Source of the DNA: Pogostemon cablin
Taxonomy: Eukaryota; Streptophyta; Magnoliopsida; Lamiales; Lamiaceae
Direction: 5' to 3'
NCBI GenBank assembly: GCA_023678885.1
Contig: CM043013.1
Span: forward strand, 10,634,791-10,698,790
DNA: 64,000 nucleotides
Part shown: positions 11,640 through 23,500 of the stretch, piece by piece
How positions within the stretch are numbered: the stretch's first letter is position 1
Layout: every line of letters begins with the position of its first letter
The notes under the pieces: generated by a model
What the model saw: the letters and a program-made list of their open reading frames with translations, nothing else
Database searches by the model: none
Told to the model about the DNA's origin: nothing
Translations under genes and position numbers: made by a program

Positions 11640-12250
11640 ATGAGTTGTGAGTAAAATTATTATATAAATAAAATATATTTATTAATAATTAAAGTATGTT
11701 TTCTAATAATTATAAATGATACATTAAAATTGATTTTAGATATTATAATATGATTCACTAAAAGTATACCTTTAACTATCAATAAATATATAGTGTTAGT
11801 TAATATATGGAGTAGTTAAAAGGTCTAATCCTTGTTGGTTGATTGAGTTATTATAATTAATCTTTTTCACATGCTATCGGACCGGCGTGTGGGGGTGCCT
11901 GGGATGGGCGAACCACATTTTTTTTTACAATATACTTAGTTAATATATACTCCCTCCGTCCGGCGTTAACGTTGACGTTTGCTTTTTGCATGAAGATTAA
12001 GAGATATAATATTTTAATGTGTAGTGAGGTGAGAGAAATAATATTTAATATAAAGTGTGTAGTTGTATTAGTATTGTGTGTGGGTCCTCTATGAAATAAT
12101 TAATTATTTTGTGTGGGTCCAAATTGACAAAAAAGAAAATGTAAACCTTAACATAGGACAACCCAAAATAGAATACGTAAACCTTAACGTGGGACAGAGG
12201 GAGTATTACTTATATACTTTAATAATGAATGAATATCTCTAACAAGAGAG
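11640..12250. repeat. Family F element interrupted by a MITE
   Basis: ATATAAATAAAATATATTTA and related family F interior motifs occur before 11950. The right-end motifs (ATATACTTTAATAATG, AACAAGAGAGT) follow after 12203. The Stowaway-type MITE at 11950-12203 lies between them. A short unrelated GC-richer piece is present near 11880-11910. Confidence 0.4.
11950..12203. mobile_element. Stowaway-type MITE
   Basis: 254 bp with TA on both sides. The ends are CTCCCTCCGTCCGGCGTTAA and ACGTGGGACAGAGGGAG, inverted relative to each other. The interior is non-coding and contains the TGTGTGGGTCC stretch seen in several Stowaway-like elements in this window. Confidence 0.7.
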
Positions 12251-12902
12251 TACCCCTTATTTTAATGGGGCAGACTTCGGCTATCCACATACACTTTTTA
12301 ATGCATACATGATACACCCTCCATCATTTAATTTTAATTGGAAATGTAAAAAATACCCCCTAATAATTAAAACCAGACACCTCTCACTCACCATTTTTTT
12401 AAAATTTATTCATACACCTACCCACCACATTTAAAAACATTGCATACACTCACCACTTCTAAAACATCTCCTCTTTTTTCAGAAAAAAAAAATAATAATA
12501 ATAATAATAAAAAATCCTAGTTTTCTAATAACAAATTAGAGTTTCTCCCACACGCAAATCTATGGTAATTATGGAGAACTAGAGCTCAAAGATCATATTA
12601 ATATATGTTTTTATGTATTTTAACCGATCAAAATGTAATTTTTTTGCTGAATTCGAGAAAAAACACCAACTAGGACTAGATGATATGGGTTTTTTCGACT
12701 ACCATTGATCGACAACAATCATTCTGGTCGACCAGTAGTGGTCGTAAAATACTAGAATTTTCGGTCATTGATGGTTAACAAATATCTAAATACTCGAAGA
12801 TGTTATAGGAAGATTTTTGTGAAACGGATAAAAAATTATAATATTTTAATAATAAATAATACTAGAATTAATGAAAAGTGATGATATTGATACAATAAAT
12901 TA
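12251..12902. other. AT-rich spacer, nothing recognised
   Basis: It contains a short AAT-type simple repeat near 12490-12510. No gene or bounded element was seen. Confidence 0.5.
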
Positions 12903-13190
12903 CTTCCTCCATCCCATAATATTTTTCATGCTTTCCTCATTTGTTTGTCACACAAAACCTTTCACACCCAAAAAAGAAAAAGAAAACACCACTTTATCCA
13001 ACAACCTCGAAAGTTACTTTAATTTCAAATTTGACATTCATTTTTCACACACATATCATTACTTTATACTTTTATATCACCTAAAAAAATACTATAATAC
13101 CCTTTAAAGTCAATAAAATTGGTCAAAAAGTGCAACTTTTTTAAACAACGTGGAACAGTAAACGTGAAAAGTATTATGAAAGGGAGATAG
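12903..13190. mobile_element. Stowaway-type MITE (family with copy at 58392)
   Basis: The left end CTTCCTCCATCCCATAATAT is inverted relative to the right end AGTATTATGAAAGGGAGATAG. The interior, with TTTCATGCTTTCCTCATTTG and a TTCACACCC stretch, matches the element at 58392-58673 in the opposite orientation. The open frame at 12871-13107 is fortuitous. Confidence 0.65.
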
Positions 13191-14220
13191 TATTTCATGA
13201 ACAATTCAAAATTTAATATAAATAAATAATGATGGAGTAACATTTTAATGAAATGTGATAATATCTTTAATAAAATATAATAATTATTTTAGCAAACATA
13301 AAAACAATCTCACGCAACTGTTCCTAACAAACAACATTTATCCAAGCATGAAACATTTTTTCTTTATGCTATATGGTGTATCAATGCATCTGTATTTTTG
13401 ATCATTAGATTTTAGGTTAATTAATACACATCCTTATATTAAAATGATTATAATATAATTCGCTAAAATTTAATATGTAATTCAATAAAGTATTTTAAAG
13501 TTGGTAAAGTATGATTCAGATATAAGCTAAGCTAATACTTCCATTATCCCACATAATATTACACTAACGCTGTTGGTATAAGGTTTTAAAAAAAAAAAAA
13601 TTCACCAGCTTTATAAACTTTCTGAGAGGAAGATGTAATTTTTTAGGTAATACATAAAGGGATAGTTTGTGTGAGACTGTTTTAAAATAATACAATTTTA
13701 TAATTTCGTAATTAGTTATCACTTTTCATTTTTACTATAAATTGTTCATGAAATTATTCATTGTACTATTATCACTTTTCATCAATTAAATATCATTTTT
13801 TTTATAAAATTATTCACTTTTTTATTCATCTGACAAGTCTTTACCATAAATTATTATATTATGTGTATTAAGTATAAGTTATAAATTTGAAATTAAAATG
13901 TATTTTGACGTTGGGATTGATGTAATTTTTTTTCTTTTTAACAATGAAATTTGACGTGGGATAAACGAAAATAGAATTTTGAAATTTATAGTTAGAGAGT
14001 AATTATCAACTTCCTGTGTTTGTAATTTTTATTTTGCAACAAATTCAATTTTCTCTATCAATCCAACCAAAATAAAAAGATTGTCTATTGTTATGTCCCA
14101 CATCCTCTGCAATTCAGATAGCAATCCACGCATAGATTAATGATTTATCAAGTGGGTCTCATGGGTTTTATTTTTAATTTAATCGTTAGTGTTTATTTAT
14201 TTAAAGTGACTAATTATACA
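13191..14220. other. AT-rich spacer, nothing firmly recognised
   Basis: There are several ATCACTTTTCAT and TTATTCA-type repeats, and traces of a degenerate MITE around 13548-13990 (TCCCACATAATATTACAC...GTGGGATAAACG). No gene was seen. Confidence 0.4.
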
Positions 14221-14522
14221 GTGTACTCGGGTGCACTTACTTTAAAAAACGTATAAAAATATAAACAAAAACATATACAATTATGAACAAAAATGTATAA
14301 AATTTAATTGTTAGTTTTTTAATGAAAATTTGAGTGTAAAAGATATACAATTATTAAAAAATATGTATACACTATTGAATAAAAAGTTATACACATATGG
14401 ATACTAGTTTTTTTAATGATGAAAAACTTAGTGTGAAAAAATTATACAATTATTAAAAAACACGTATACAAAATAGAATATTTTTTTTACACATATGGGT
14501 GCGCCCTTACACCCGGGTTCAC
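14221..14522. repeat. Small inverted-repeat element with GTGCAC/CCCGGG ends
   Basis: It begins GTGTACTCGGGTGCACTTAC and ends GCGCCCTTACACCCGGGTTC followed by AC, an imperfect inverted pair. The interior is AT-rich with a repeated ATACAATTATTAAAAA unit. Related ends occur near 50905-51575, 55563-55720 and 58070-58290. Confidence 0.45.
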
Positions 14523-14563
14523 CTAATATCAACTCTTAAAAAATAATCAAATGGGAATTAGGG

Positions 14564-15513
14564 TCAAGGTTTAAAATTTTCGGAAATATCCACGATATTT
14601 CCAAGATATATCCGTATTTGGAGAGTACCGATATCAATATTGGGGAAAAAGATATATCTTTTCTGATGTCGAGGATATATCGGGAAATATCGATAACAAT
14701 ATTGATATCAGTTTACCACAGTTCAAATTTTTTCAGATGTCGAGATATATCGAGAAAATATCGCTAAAATATCGATAAAATATCGAGGATATATCAAAAA
14801 ATTATCAATATTTTTATGAAATTTTTAATGATTTTTTATATTACTTTTACCAACTAAATACAAAATTTTTCATTAACTTGATCAATTTAAAAAAATAGAG
14901 CAATATTTGCATGATATTATTAAAACTGTTTTATTTTATTTAATTAATTATCACTTATTATCACTCTTCATTAAAATTATTACTACTAAGTAAATGAGGA
15001 GTTTCCTTTCATGTACACAGTGTGATAGTATACTCTGATTAAAAATACAATTATTTTGGTACATTTAATCGAATCAGGACGGAGGGAGTATTTTATTGGT
15101 ACATAACAATACTACAGGCGCATTGAAAACTATGTTCCGAATTTCTCTAATTCGATGAGTTGATACCAATATTTTTTAGATTAAGATGGCATCACATATT
15201 TTACATTTGAACATTATAGATTATCATTTTGATATTAATTATTAAGTATTGTATGATTTTAGACTATTTAAATATGCTGTAATTGATTTGCTTATCATAT
15301 ATTATGAGTTTTATTGAGATTTTAAATTATATTTATATATTAAAATTAGTTAAAATATATTGCAAAGTTAAATAATTAATTTTCTTTTTTTTTTCAAGTT
15401 TCCGTGATTTTTTTTTTAAATTTTTATATATATCGATATTCGATATATTCATCGATATATCTGTAAATTTAAGGTATCGATATTTCTATCGATATCGATA
15501 TTTTAAACCTTGA
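14564..15513. mobile_element. 0.95-kb inverted-repeat element with iterated ATCGAT
   Basis: The termini are inverted: TCAAGGTTTAAAAT at the left and ATTTTAAACCTTGA at the right. Both arms are dense in GATATATC and ATATCGATA-type palindromes, with seven ATCGAT hexamers. It has no coding capacity. A lone Stowaway-like right end (GACGGAGGGAG at about 15078-15089) lies inside. No clear target duplication is visible. It is probably a non-autonomous DNA transposon; the superfamily is unassigned. Confidence 0.6.
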
Positions 15514-16196
15514 ATAGAGTACATTAGTAATATTATTTAATAAAATAGGAGTATTCAAAAATCAAAACTATTAACTGAAGCAACATGTGCACGGCATTGC
15601 CCCGACTATAATAATCAATTATACTTCACGAAATAATCCAACCTTCCTTGTACGTAATATATATATGGCTAATAATATTCTTACAAAATTATTCTCAACT
15701 TAGTCAATTATGATTAATTGGCGTATTCAACTAAGAATATTAAACCGCCATTTCACACATAACCCTTAACTGAAATAAAATGCTTGAATTGACAACACCT
15801 TTCGTATACATGCAACCCTACTCCAATTTGGAACTAATTTTGATCACAATCATTAATATTGATTTATAGGTATTTTTGAAAAATAAAATTTTAAATATGT
15901 ATATGGAGACGGCATCTTCTTTTTTAAAATAAATTGTATATGTAATATTGCCATATTCGTTTTCGAAAAATTTTGTGCATATGACGCTCTCACGTCAAAT
16001 TTACAATTAATATTTTATTTTAAATAATTTTATATTTTTAATATTGTTTTATTTAACCTCTCCTATCAATAATTTTACTTATGCAATTAATCTTTTATTT
16101 TAAGTAATCTATTTAACTTTTATTCTTATTTATATATCCAACGTTATTGTTTTTTAAAAGATAATATAGTATTTTTAGGTGATAATAAATTAAATA
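15514..16196. other. AT-rich spacer, nothing recognised
   Basis: No open frame or bounded repeat was seen. Confidence 0.5.
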
Positions 16197-16436
16197 CTCC
16201 CTCCGCCCGGTTCTAAGGTATCCATTTGCTTTTTGCACGTGTCCGGTTCTATGATATCCATTTGTTTTTTGTACGTGGATTAAGGAGTATTATTATTATA
16301 TGTAAAGTGGGTAGTTGTATTAGAGAGAAGTGGTGGGTCATATTGTGTATTTTTTTTACTAAAAAGGGAAAATATATACTTTTGAAGCGGATGCCAGAAA
16401 TAGTAAAATGAATATCTTAGAAGCGGACAGATGGAG
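16197..16436. mobile_element. Stowaway-type MITE
   Basis: 240 bp between TA dinucleotides. It opens CTCCCTCCGCCCGGTTCTAA and closes TAGAAGCGGACAGATGGAG. The interior matches the elements at 3558-3795 and 58860-59063 (inverted). It lies about 110 bp left of the Athila-A 5' LTR. Confidence 0.7.
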
Positions 16437-16811
16437 TATATGTTGTGTGTAAGGTGGAGATGATAAATATAAAATTAAATATATTTTCAGTTTATCGGAT
16501 TTATTGGACACTTCATTTTGTAAGATATAAAGATGGTTGTGTAACATACTAATGAGTGTTAAAATCCACATATTTTAGTATTTGATTTAACACCGTTTTG
16601 AAAAAATTGTAATCATATTAAAACACTAAATGGTTATTTTTTATATTTGAGTTGAAATGTATTTAAAGCATTATTTCGTGTTTTAGGAAGAAAATAAGAA
16701 TAAAATGGGTGTATATTGAAAGTATTTTGAAACAATAGCCAATTGGAGTTGGAACGAGCAAATGGTTTGGTTTGGAAGACACGATTTTTGAAGCAATTTT
16801 TTAAGGCCGTT

Positions 16812-17052
16812 TGACCTCAAGACCTTGTTCGACCATTATCACTTTGGTCGAACAGGGTGGCCAAGTCGAGCAGAATACACAGATTCGTCCAGAGAGCTTG
16901 TTCGACTTGGAGATATTGCTCGACCAGAATCATCTTGGTCGAGCAGATGAGTGAAGTCGAACAAAATGTGCAAAAACTTACAGAGAGCTTGCTCGACCAT
17001 TGCTCGAGTTGAAAGCCTTGCTCGACCAGTCCAGGCTTGGTCGAACAGATTC
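16812..17052 (+). repeat. Palindromic TTGCTCGACCA / TGGTCGAGCAA array in the 5' LTR
   Basis: About a dozen forms of (G/T)TTCGACC, GCTCGACC and their complements (GGTCGAAC, GTCGAGCA) occur within 240 bp, 100 bp upstream of the LTR TATA box. The same array is in the 3' LTR (29245-29486). Related arrays lie inside the element at 20058-20440 and 24957-25405. A regulatory role is inferred from position only. Confidence 0.8.
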
Positions 17053-17151
17053 TCACTGCTTCTATTTATGGTAATTCCAGATGTCTTTTACCAAATTTGA
17101 CGTGTGCTTCAAGCAAAAGCCCATCCTAAGCCCATAAGGAGGTTCCATGAG

Positions 17152-17158
17152 TATAAAA
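17152..17158 (+). promoter_or_regulatory. Athila-A LTR TATA box
   Basis: GAGTATAAAAGAAGAG is conserved in both LTRs (29588-29594 in the 3' copy) and is the only good TATA box in the LTR. Confidence 0.6.
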
Positions 17159-17413
17159 GAAGAGCTTTCGCAGGAGAAAAAGGGACGCACATCATTCATC
17201 CATCCATCACCGAAATCATACCATCATCCGAAGAAGTCGTGAAAAGAGGTTCGTCTGACGCGTCAAGTAAGATCATACCAATTAACCATAATTGTTCTTC
17301 GATCAATCATGGGCTAGAACCACTCCGGTAGTTCTAGGATTATGAAAGTTTTATGAGTTAATTGAATTTCTATGTGTAAACTCTGTACAATACTACTTGT
17401 GGTTTATTTTATA

Positions 17414-17648
17414 CTTCCTCCGTCCCCTTAATATGTATCCATTTTGCTATTTTGGTCCATCCCAATACAAAGTATCAATTTTCTTTTTTGGATTGATGTG
17501 ACACACAAGGGGCCCACACTCAACACTAATACAACTACCCACTACACATTAAAATATTATTTCTCTCACTTCAATACACATTAAAATATTATACTCCTTA
17601 ATCCGCGTGAATAAAGTTAATGGATACATATTAGAGGGACGGAGGGAG
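17414..17648. mobile_element. Stowaway-type MITE inside the Athila-A 5' LTR
   Basis: 235 bp with ends CTTCCTCCGTCCCCTTAATA and ATATTAGAGGGACGGAGGGAG (last 20 bases inverted to the first), and TA on each side. The 3' LTR has the empty site TTTTATATAAGATTG near 29847 with a single TA, which shows the insertion and the TA duplication directly. Confidence 0.9.
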
Positions 17649-18398
17649 TATAAGATTGTGCTTTTTCAATTCATACTCACGGTCGTTTTGTGCATCATTA
17701 ACTGTTATGTAGAGTCTGAATACATATCTAGGTTATTGATTGAGTGCGTTCACCACTGAGTAAGATTACATGTTATAATTCTAATTGAAGGGATTTCGAA
17801 GTCTTATTAGAACTATCTTATATAGATACTTATTAATTGAATATTATTCGGGTTAATAAGTAGGATAAAGAATATAACTTCATAGTACCTATAAAGGGAG
17901 ATCATATCGGGTTAGAGTACTAAGTGCACGGGAAATAATTGATACTGATAGTACCTAGAAAGGGGGGTGAATTATATCTCTTGCTCCGAGGATATTCACA
18001 CGTGTCATACGCATGTTTTCTTGTGTCTATAGAGTGAACTTGCATATTTTAGTGATGCGTCCATATATCACAAGGTAGAGTCGGACATCAACACATGGAA
18101 AGAAAATTAATAAATAAAATTGGATGCCCAAAGAACTACCTAATTTCATACTTGATCACCACCATATTTTCTCTATTGCTTATTTATTTGATTTGCTATT
18201 TAAGTTATTCGTTATTTAATTTCGTAACAATTCCAAACCAATTTGCCAAATATAATCTTAATTAATTAGAATATAATTAAATTGATAACTATCCGTCCCT
18301 TGGGTACGATAATCTCTTGGTCACCTATCGAGACTACAATTGATATCCTTTATACTTGGGGATTATATTGTGTGTTGAGAAAACGCTCATCAAGTTCT

Positions 18399-18416
18399 TG
18401 GAGCCATTGCTGGGGA
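18399..18416 (+). other. Athila-A primer-binding site (decayed)
   Basis: TGGAGCCATTGCTGGGGA lies six bases after the LTR end. It corresponds to the intact TGGCGCCGTTGCCGGGG of Athila-B, which is complementary to the 3' end of plant tRNA-Asp, with three changes. Confidence 0.75.
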
Positions 18417-18503
18417 CGACATAGATTATCAGTTTATTATTTCTAGTTTAATTGAGATTATTATTCTTGTCTTTGATTTTTAATACTTATTTTTCTTAGG
18501 TGT

Positions 18504-19916
18504 ATGCTCACAAGATCGAAAAAATGTAAACTAGCGCTATATAATACAGAGATTGGAGCATCGTCGAGGACAAAAAAGAAAAAAAATACGAACAAGAACG
18601 TAGGCCCAACTGAGGCTCTTGATTTAGGAGTTGAAGTTGAAGTGCTGAATTCGCAAACGATTGAAGCTGCAATCGAAGTTAATTTGGAAGTAGAGGCAGT
18701 CAACATGGAAGTGAACCCAGATACACTTGCCATCCGTGAAGTATTTAAGAACAATGGAGGAGGCAATGCAGGGTTGTTAGGAGCAAGAGGGACCAGAGTC
18801 GATTTCGATTTATACCCTGCTCTTATTACCATGATAGAAAGGAGTCCCTTCTCTGGGGGAACCTTTGAAGATCCTCATCAATATCTAAATAAGTTCCTTA
18901 GGTATGCTAGTACACAAAAAGATGCAGGAGCTCATGAGGATGCGAGGAAAATAATTTTGTTTAAGTTCTCGCTGAATAAAAAGGCGAGAGATTGGTACGA
19001 TAATCTCGATGCTACTGAATGTGATACATGGGAGAAGTTGAAAGTGAAATTCTTGAAACGATACATGCCACCTTCAAAGGTGTTTAAGATGAAGTAAGAA
19101 ATCAATCAATTTGCTATCTATGGTAATGAGAAGTTTCACGAAGTTTGGGACAGATTCAAGGACATGCTTCGAAAGTGCTCACAGCATGGGCTATCTAAAG
19201 CTCAATACATCAGTATATTCTACAATGGGTTGGATTACGATTCTCGTGTGTTACTCGATGCTTCTTCTAATAGAGCATTGCTTACAAAGTCACCCATTGA
19301 GGTCGAGAAACTTTTTTAGGATATTTCGATGAACTTAAGAGATTGATCGACGGATAGAGTGAGAGGCACTTATGTTCTTGGTAAAGTTATGGTGAAGTCG
19401 GGAAGAGATGATGAGATCGTCTCGAGTTTGACTAATATTAGCAAGCTACTAGAGTCTCAACAAAAGCAGATCACAGATTTATCTCAGAGAGTACCAATGA
19501 TGCAGCAGGATGGTGGCTATGAAGGAGCTAGCCAAGAGGAGATCAAGGAGGCAAACTACGCCATGGGTCAAAGTATTCAAGGAACTAGGTACCCGAATCT
19601 GGGAAATCTGAATTATCAGAGAAATTACAACAATCGTGATCCCCCGGGTAATTACCAACAACCAAGGAGGCCGGAGTTTTCATGGAGTAATCCGAATAAT
19701 GCGGTGCAACCTCCTATCGGTGTTGATCCAGGAGCTAAAGTGGAAGAAGGGAAACCAGGTTTTGAGGATATGGTGAACAGGTACATGGTGAGAAACGATG
19801 CAAGAGTGGATCGTCTAGAGGCCAAGTTAGAGAAGAAGATTGATGTTAATCATGAGGATTTGTCTAAACAAGTAAAAGACCTTACTTTGTTGATGGGGAG
19901 ATGGCAGGTAACGTGA
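18504..19916 (+). pseudogene. Athila-A gag (broken)
   Basis: Encodes the capsid-like Gag that would package element RNA. It starts MLTRSKK, matching the MQTRSKG start of Athila-B gag, 112 bases after the LTR. The retrotransposon gag core (ARDWYDNLDATECDTWEKLK, then KFLKRYMPPSK) lies at about residues 155-195. The reading frame (frame 0) carries stops at 19095, 19317 and 19344. The coding frame then changes near 19895 to the frame used by the gag-protease linker. No CCHC zinc knuckle is visible. It is homologous throughout to the intact Athila-B gag. Confidence 0.85.
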
Positions 19917-20057
19917 ACAAGTTGACTCAAACTATTGAGAAGGGGAAGTTTCCACCTCAAAGTATTGAGAATTGAAAGTCTTGCCATGCTATCACATTGA
20001 GATGGGGAACGCAGTATGAAGGTCCGATGATGTCGGCGAGCAAAAATAAAGGGAATA

Positions 20058-20440
20058 GGGGAGTTGCTCGACCAATACAGTCCTGTTCGACCATATTTGC
20101 AAGTCGAACGGAGGTCGAGCAAGCTCTGGAAAAATAGAATCACGACACTCTATTTTCAGGTTTGCCATTCGACCAGCACCTTTCCGCTTGATCAGACCAC
20201 CCAAGTTGAGCGGAAGTCGAGCAACACCTGGTCACGGGTAGCTCTCGATCGGGAGGATTGCTCGACTTAGACTAGGTTGTTCGACCAGATCACTTAAGTC
20301 GAACGAAAGTCGAACAACACATGAAGGAGCATAGGTCGCGATCACCTACGCCGTTCGACCAAGGACAAGTTGCTCGACCAACGTACCCAAGTCAAATGGA
20401 GGTCGAGCAGTCCCGTTTCAAGCCCGATTCGATCCCGAAC
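20058..20440 (+). repeat. In-frame palindromic tandem repeat in the gag-protease linker
   Basis: The TCGACC/GGTCGA module here sits inside the polyprotein frame. The unit coding S-(R)-T-x-V-E-Q starts at 20102, 20204, 20297 and 20390, spacings of 102, 93 and 93 nt, all multiples of three. Between them is a V-A/V-R-P peptide from GCTCGACCA. In-frame stops at 20135, 20189, 20207 and 20273 are mostly C-to-T changes. Athila-B has no such insert at this point. Confidence 0.8.
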
Positions 20441-20530
20441 GCTACACCCGTTGATCAGAACCTTATGGTACCATCTTAAGAGCATAACATTGAGGTTACA
20501 GTAGAGAAGACGTGGGAAAGAGCCAAGAGA

Positions 20531-23500
20531 TTGAGAGCCGAAAAGGATAAAGCGGAGAAGGTTAAATGTGATGAATGGGGGATTCCCAAAATAAAGATAC
20601 CTCCTCTGTTTCCTTTCAAGCTTGTCAAAAAGGGATTGGAAGAAAAGTTCAAGAGGTTTTCAGATATCATAAACAAGATAAGTTTGAACATTCCTTTCTC
20701 TGAAGCGATCTTGGAGATGCCATATTATGCCCGTTTCCTGAAGGATATACTTTTGAAGAAGAGAAACTTAAACAGAATTGAAACAATGAATCTGTTAGAG
20801 AGTTGCAGCTCGATCATACAAAGTAAGCTTCTAGCTAAGTTAAAGGATCCGGAAAGCTTCACGATCTTATGTGAAATTGGAAAGGGACTGGCACGACGAG
20901 CCTTGTGCGATCTTGGGACAAGCATTAATTTGAAGCCTTTGTCTATTTTTAAAAGGCTTGGTTTGGGGGAGTTAACTCCCACATCGGTGGCTCTTCAATT
21001 GGCGGATAGGTCTATGACTTTTTCGAAGGGTGTTATTGAAGATGTTCTTGTCAAAGTAGAAAAGCTTGTCTTTCCTGTGGATTTTCTTGTACTTGAGATG
21101 GAAGATGACAAGGATAACGTCCCTCTTATCTTAGGGAGACCTTTCCTTGCTACTGCAGGAGTTATGATTGATGTGCAAAAGGGTGAGCTACGGTTGAGAA
21201 TGGATAAAGAAGAAATCTTATTTAACCTTGACAAAGCAATGAAGATGCCCATGGAAACACAATGTCATAGTATTGATGTAGTGGAGGAGATTGTGAAGGA
21301 AGACATGTCTTTGATCTTGTCGAAGGATCCTCTTGAGACATGCTTGGCGGAGTCTCTTACTTTTCCCACTACGGAGCTAGATGAACTCTCCAACGAGGTA
21401 TGTATTGAATTCCTTGAAAATTTACTTACTTTGGGTGATGACAGGTTTGAATCGAAAAGGACCAAAATTGAAGAGGTGAAGTGGACTAGGAAGTACTTGC
21501 CTTTGGATAGAGAGAGCGCACCTCAGGATGAGAACAAAAAGAAGTTGAAACTATTACCGGAGCACTTGAAGTATGCCTACTTAGGTGATAATGAATAATA
21601 TCCGGTAATTATATCTTCTTCCCTTGATGATGATCAACTTGAGAAATTGTTAGATGTGCTTAGGAAGTATAAGTCTGTAACTGGATGGTCTCTTGATGAT
21701 TTAAAAGGTATTAGTCCTTCATATTGCATGCATAAAATAAGGTTGTTAGATGGGGCCAAGAGTAGTATTCAGAATCAGCGGAGGGTGAATCCCTCTATTC
21801 AAGAAGTGATTAGGAAGCAAATCCTAATGTGGCTAGATGATGGGATTATGTATCCCATTAGAGATAGTCCCCATGTGAGTCCATTGCATGTAGTAGCTAA
21901 TAAGGGGGCATGACTATTGTGAAAGCCGAGAATGGAGAGACATTAGCCACTAGGATTCCTATGGGATGGATTGTGTGTATGGATTACAGGAAATTGAATG
22001 AAAATACATGCAAAGACCATTTTCCCCTTCCTTTCATGTATCAAATGCTTGATCGTCTTGCAGGGTATGAGTATTATTATTTCTTAGATGGGTACTCGGG
22101 TTATAATCAGATTATGATTGCACCCGAAGATCAAGAAAAGAATACTTTCACTTGCTCTTATAGAACTTTTGCCTTTAGAAAGATGCCTTTTAGACTATGT
22201 AATGCGCCTGCTACATTTCAGCATTGCATGATGGCCATATTTGATGGGTTGATAGAAAAGATCATGGACGTGTTTATGGATATTTTTCTGTATTTGGTTC
22301 CTCCTTTGATAATTGTTTATTTAACATTGCTACTGTTTTGAAGAGATGCCAAGAAACTAATCTTATCTTGAATTGGGAGAAGTGCCACCTCATGGTAAGA
22401 GATGAGATTGTTCTTAGCCATCATATTTCGGCCAAGGGATTGCAGGTGGATAGAGCAAAAGTAGTGGCAATTGAGAAGCCTCCACCACCTACTAATGAAA
22501 AGGGAGTGCGGTCTTTCGTTAGACACACTGGTTTTTATAGAAGATTCATAAAAGACTTCTCGAAATACTCCAAGCCCTTGTCTCATTTACTTGAAAATAA
22601 TGTTCCTTTTGTGTTTGATGAAGAATGTCTAACAGCTTTTCAGGTTTTGAAAGAGACGCTTATTGCTGCACCTATCTTGATCATACTGGATTGGACTCAG
22701 CCATTTGTACTTATGTATGATGCAAGTGACTTAGCACTTAGAGTGGTGCTTTGGTAGTTGAGGGACAAGAAGTTTTGTGCCATTTACTATGCGAGTAAGA
22801 CTTTTGATGCTGCACAAAAGAACTACACGGTGACTGAAAAGGAGTTTCTAGCTGTGGTGTATGCATTCAATAAGTTTCGACAGTATTTGGTTGGCATGAA
22901 GACTATAGTGTACACGGATCACTCAGCGATTCGGTACTTAATGGAGAAGAAGGAAACAAAGCCAAGGATTATTAGATAGATCCTTCTTCTGTAGGAGTTT
23001 GATATGGAGATCCGGGATAAGAAATGTACGGAGAATGTTTTGGCGGATCACCTATCGAGGTTGGAGACAAGGGAGCACTGTGATGATTCTTTCGATTACA
23101 TTGAAGAGATATACCCTAATGAGAAGATAATGGTAGTGTTTGTTGAAGGGGCGGAAAGAGCATGTGTGGTGGCTGTCCAAGGGATGGATCCATGGTATGC
23201 GGATTATGTGAATTACATTGCCGTAGGAGAAATTCTAAGAGATCTCAACCGGTATCAACTTGCAAAATTCAAGAGGGATGTTGAGACATTTATATGGTAT
23301 GATCCGTTTATCTACAAGATATGTACAGATTCCATAGACCGTAGGTGTGTGCATGAGATGGAGATGGAGAGCGTTCTTGATTTTTGCCATGCACAACCTA
23401 ACCGGGGGCAGTTCAGAGCTCAAAAGACGGCAACAAAGGTACTTCAATCTGCTCTTTATTGGCCTACTTTGTTTAAAGATTGTGAAACCTATGTGGCGAC

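Larger units (their letters stand above)
16550..18392 (+). repeat. Athila-A 5' LTR (mosaic; carries a MITE)
   Basis: From about 16770 to 18392 it matches the 3' LTR closely apart from a MITE. The first 220 bp (TAATGAGTGTTAAAATCCAC onward) resembles the 3' LTR only in its first 35 bp and then differs, so the LTR is a mosaic of two related sequences. It ends CGCTCATCA, partner of the TGATGAGAG opening of the 3' LTR. A TATA box (TATAAAA) is at 17152-17158. A palindromic TCGACC/GGTCGA array at 16812-17052 lies just upstream. Confidence 0.85.

Noticed and set aside
12871..13107. Plus-strand frame of 78 codons
   Set aside because: It lies within a Stowaway-type MITE and has low-complexity composition.
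16817..17056. Minus-strand open frame across the TCGACC array
   Set aside because: It lies in the LTR repeat and reads the palindromic motif as a repetitive peptide. There is no evidence of expression.
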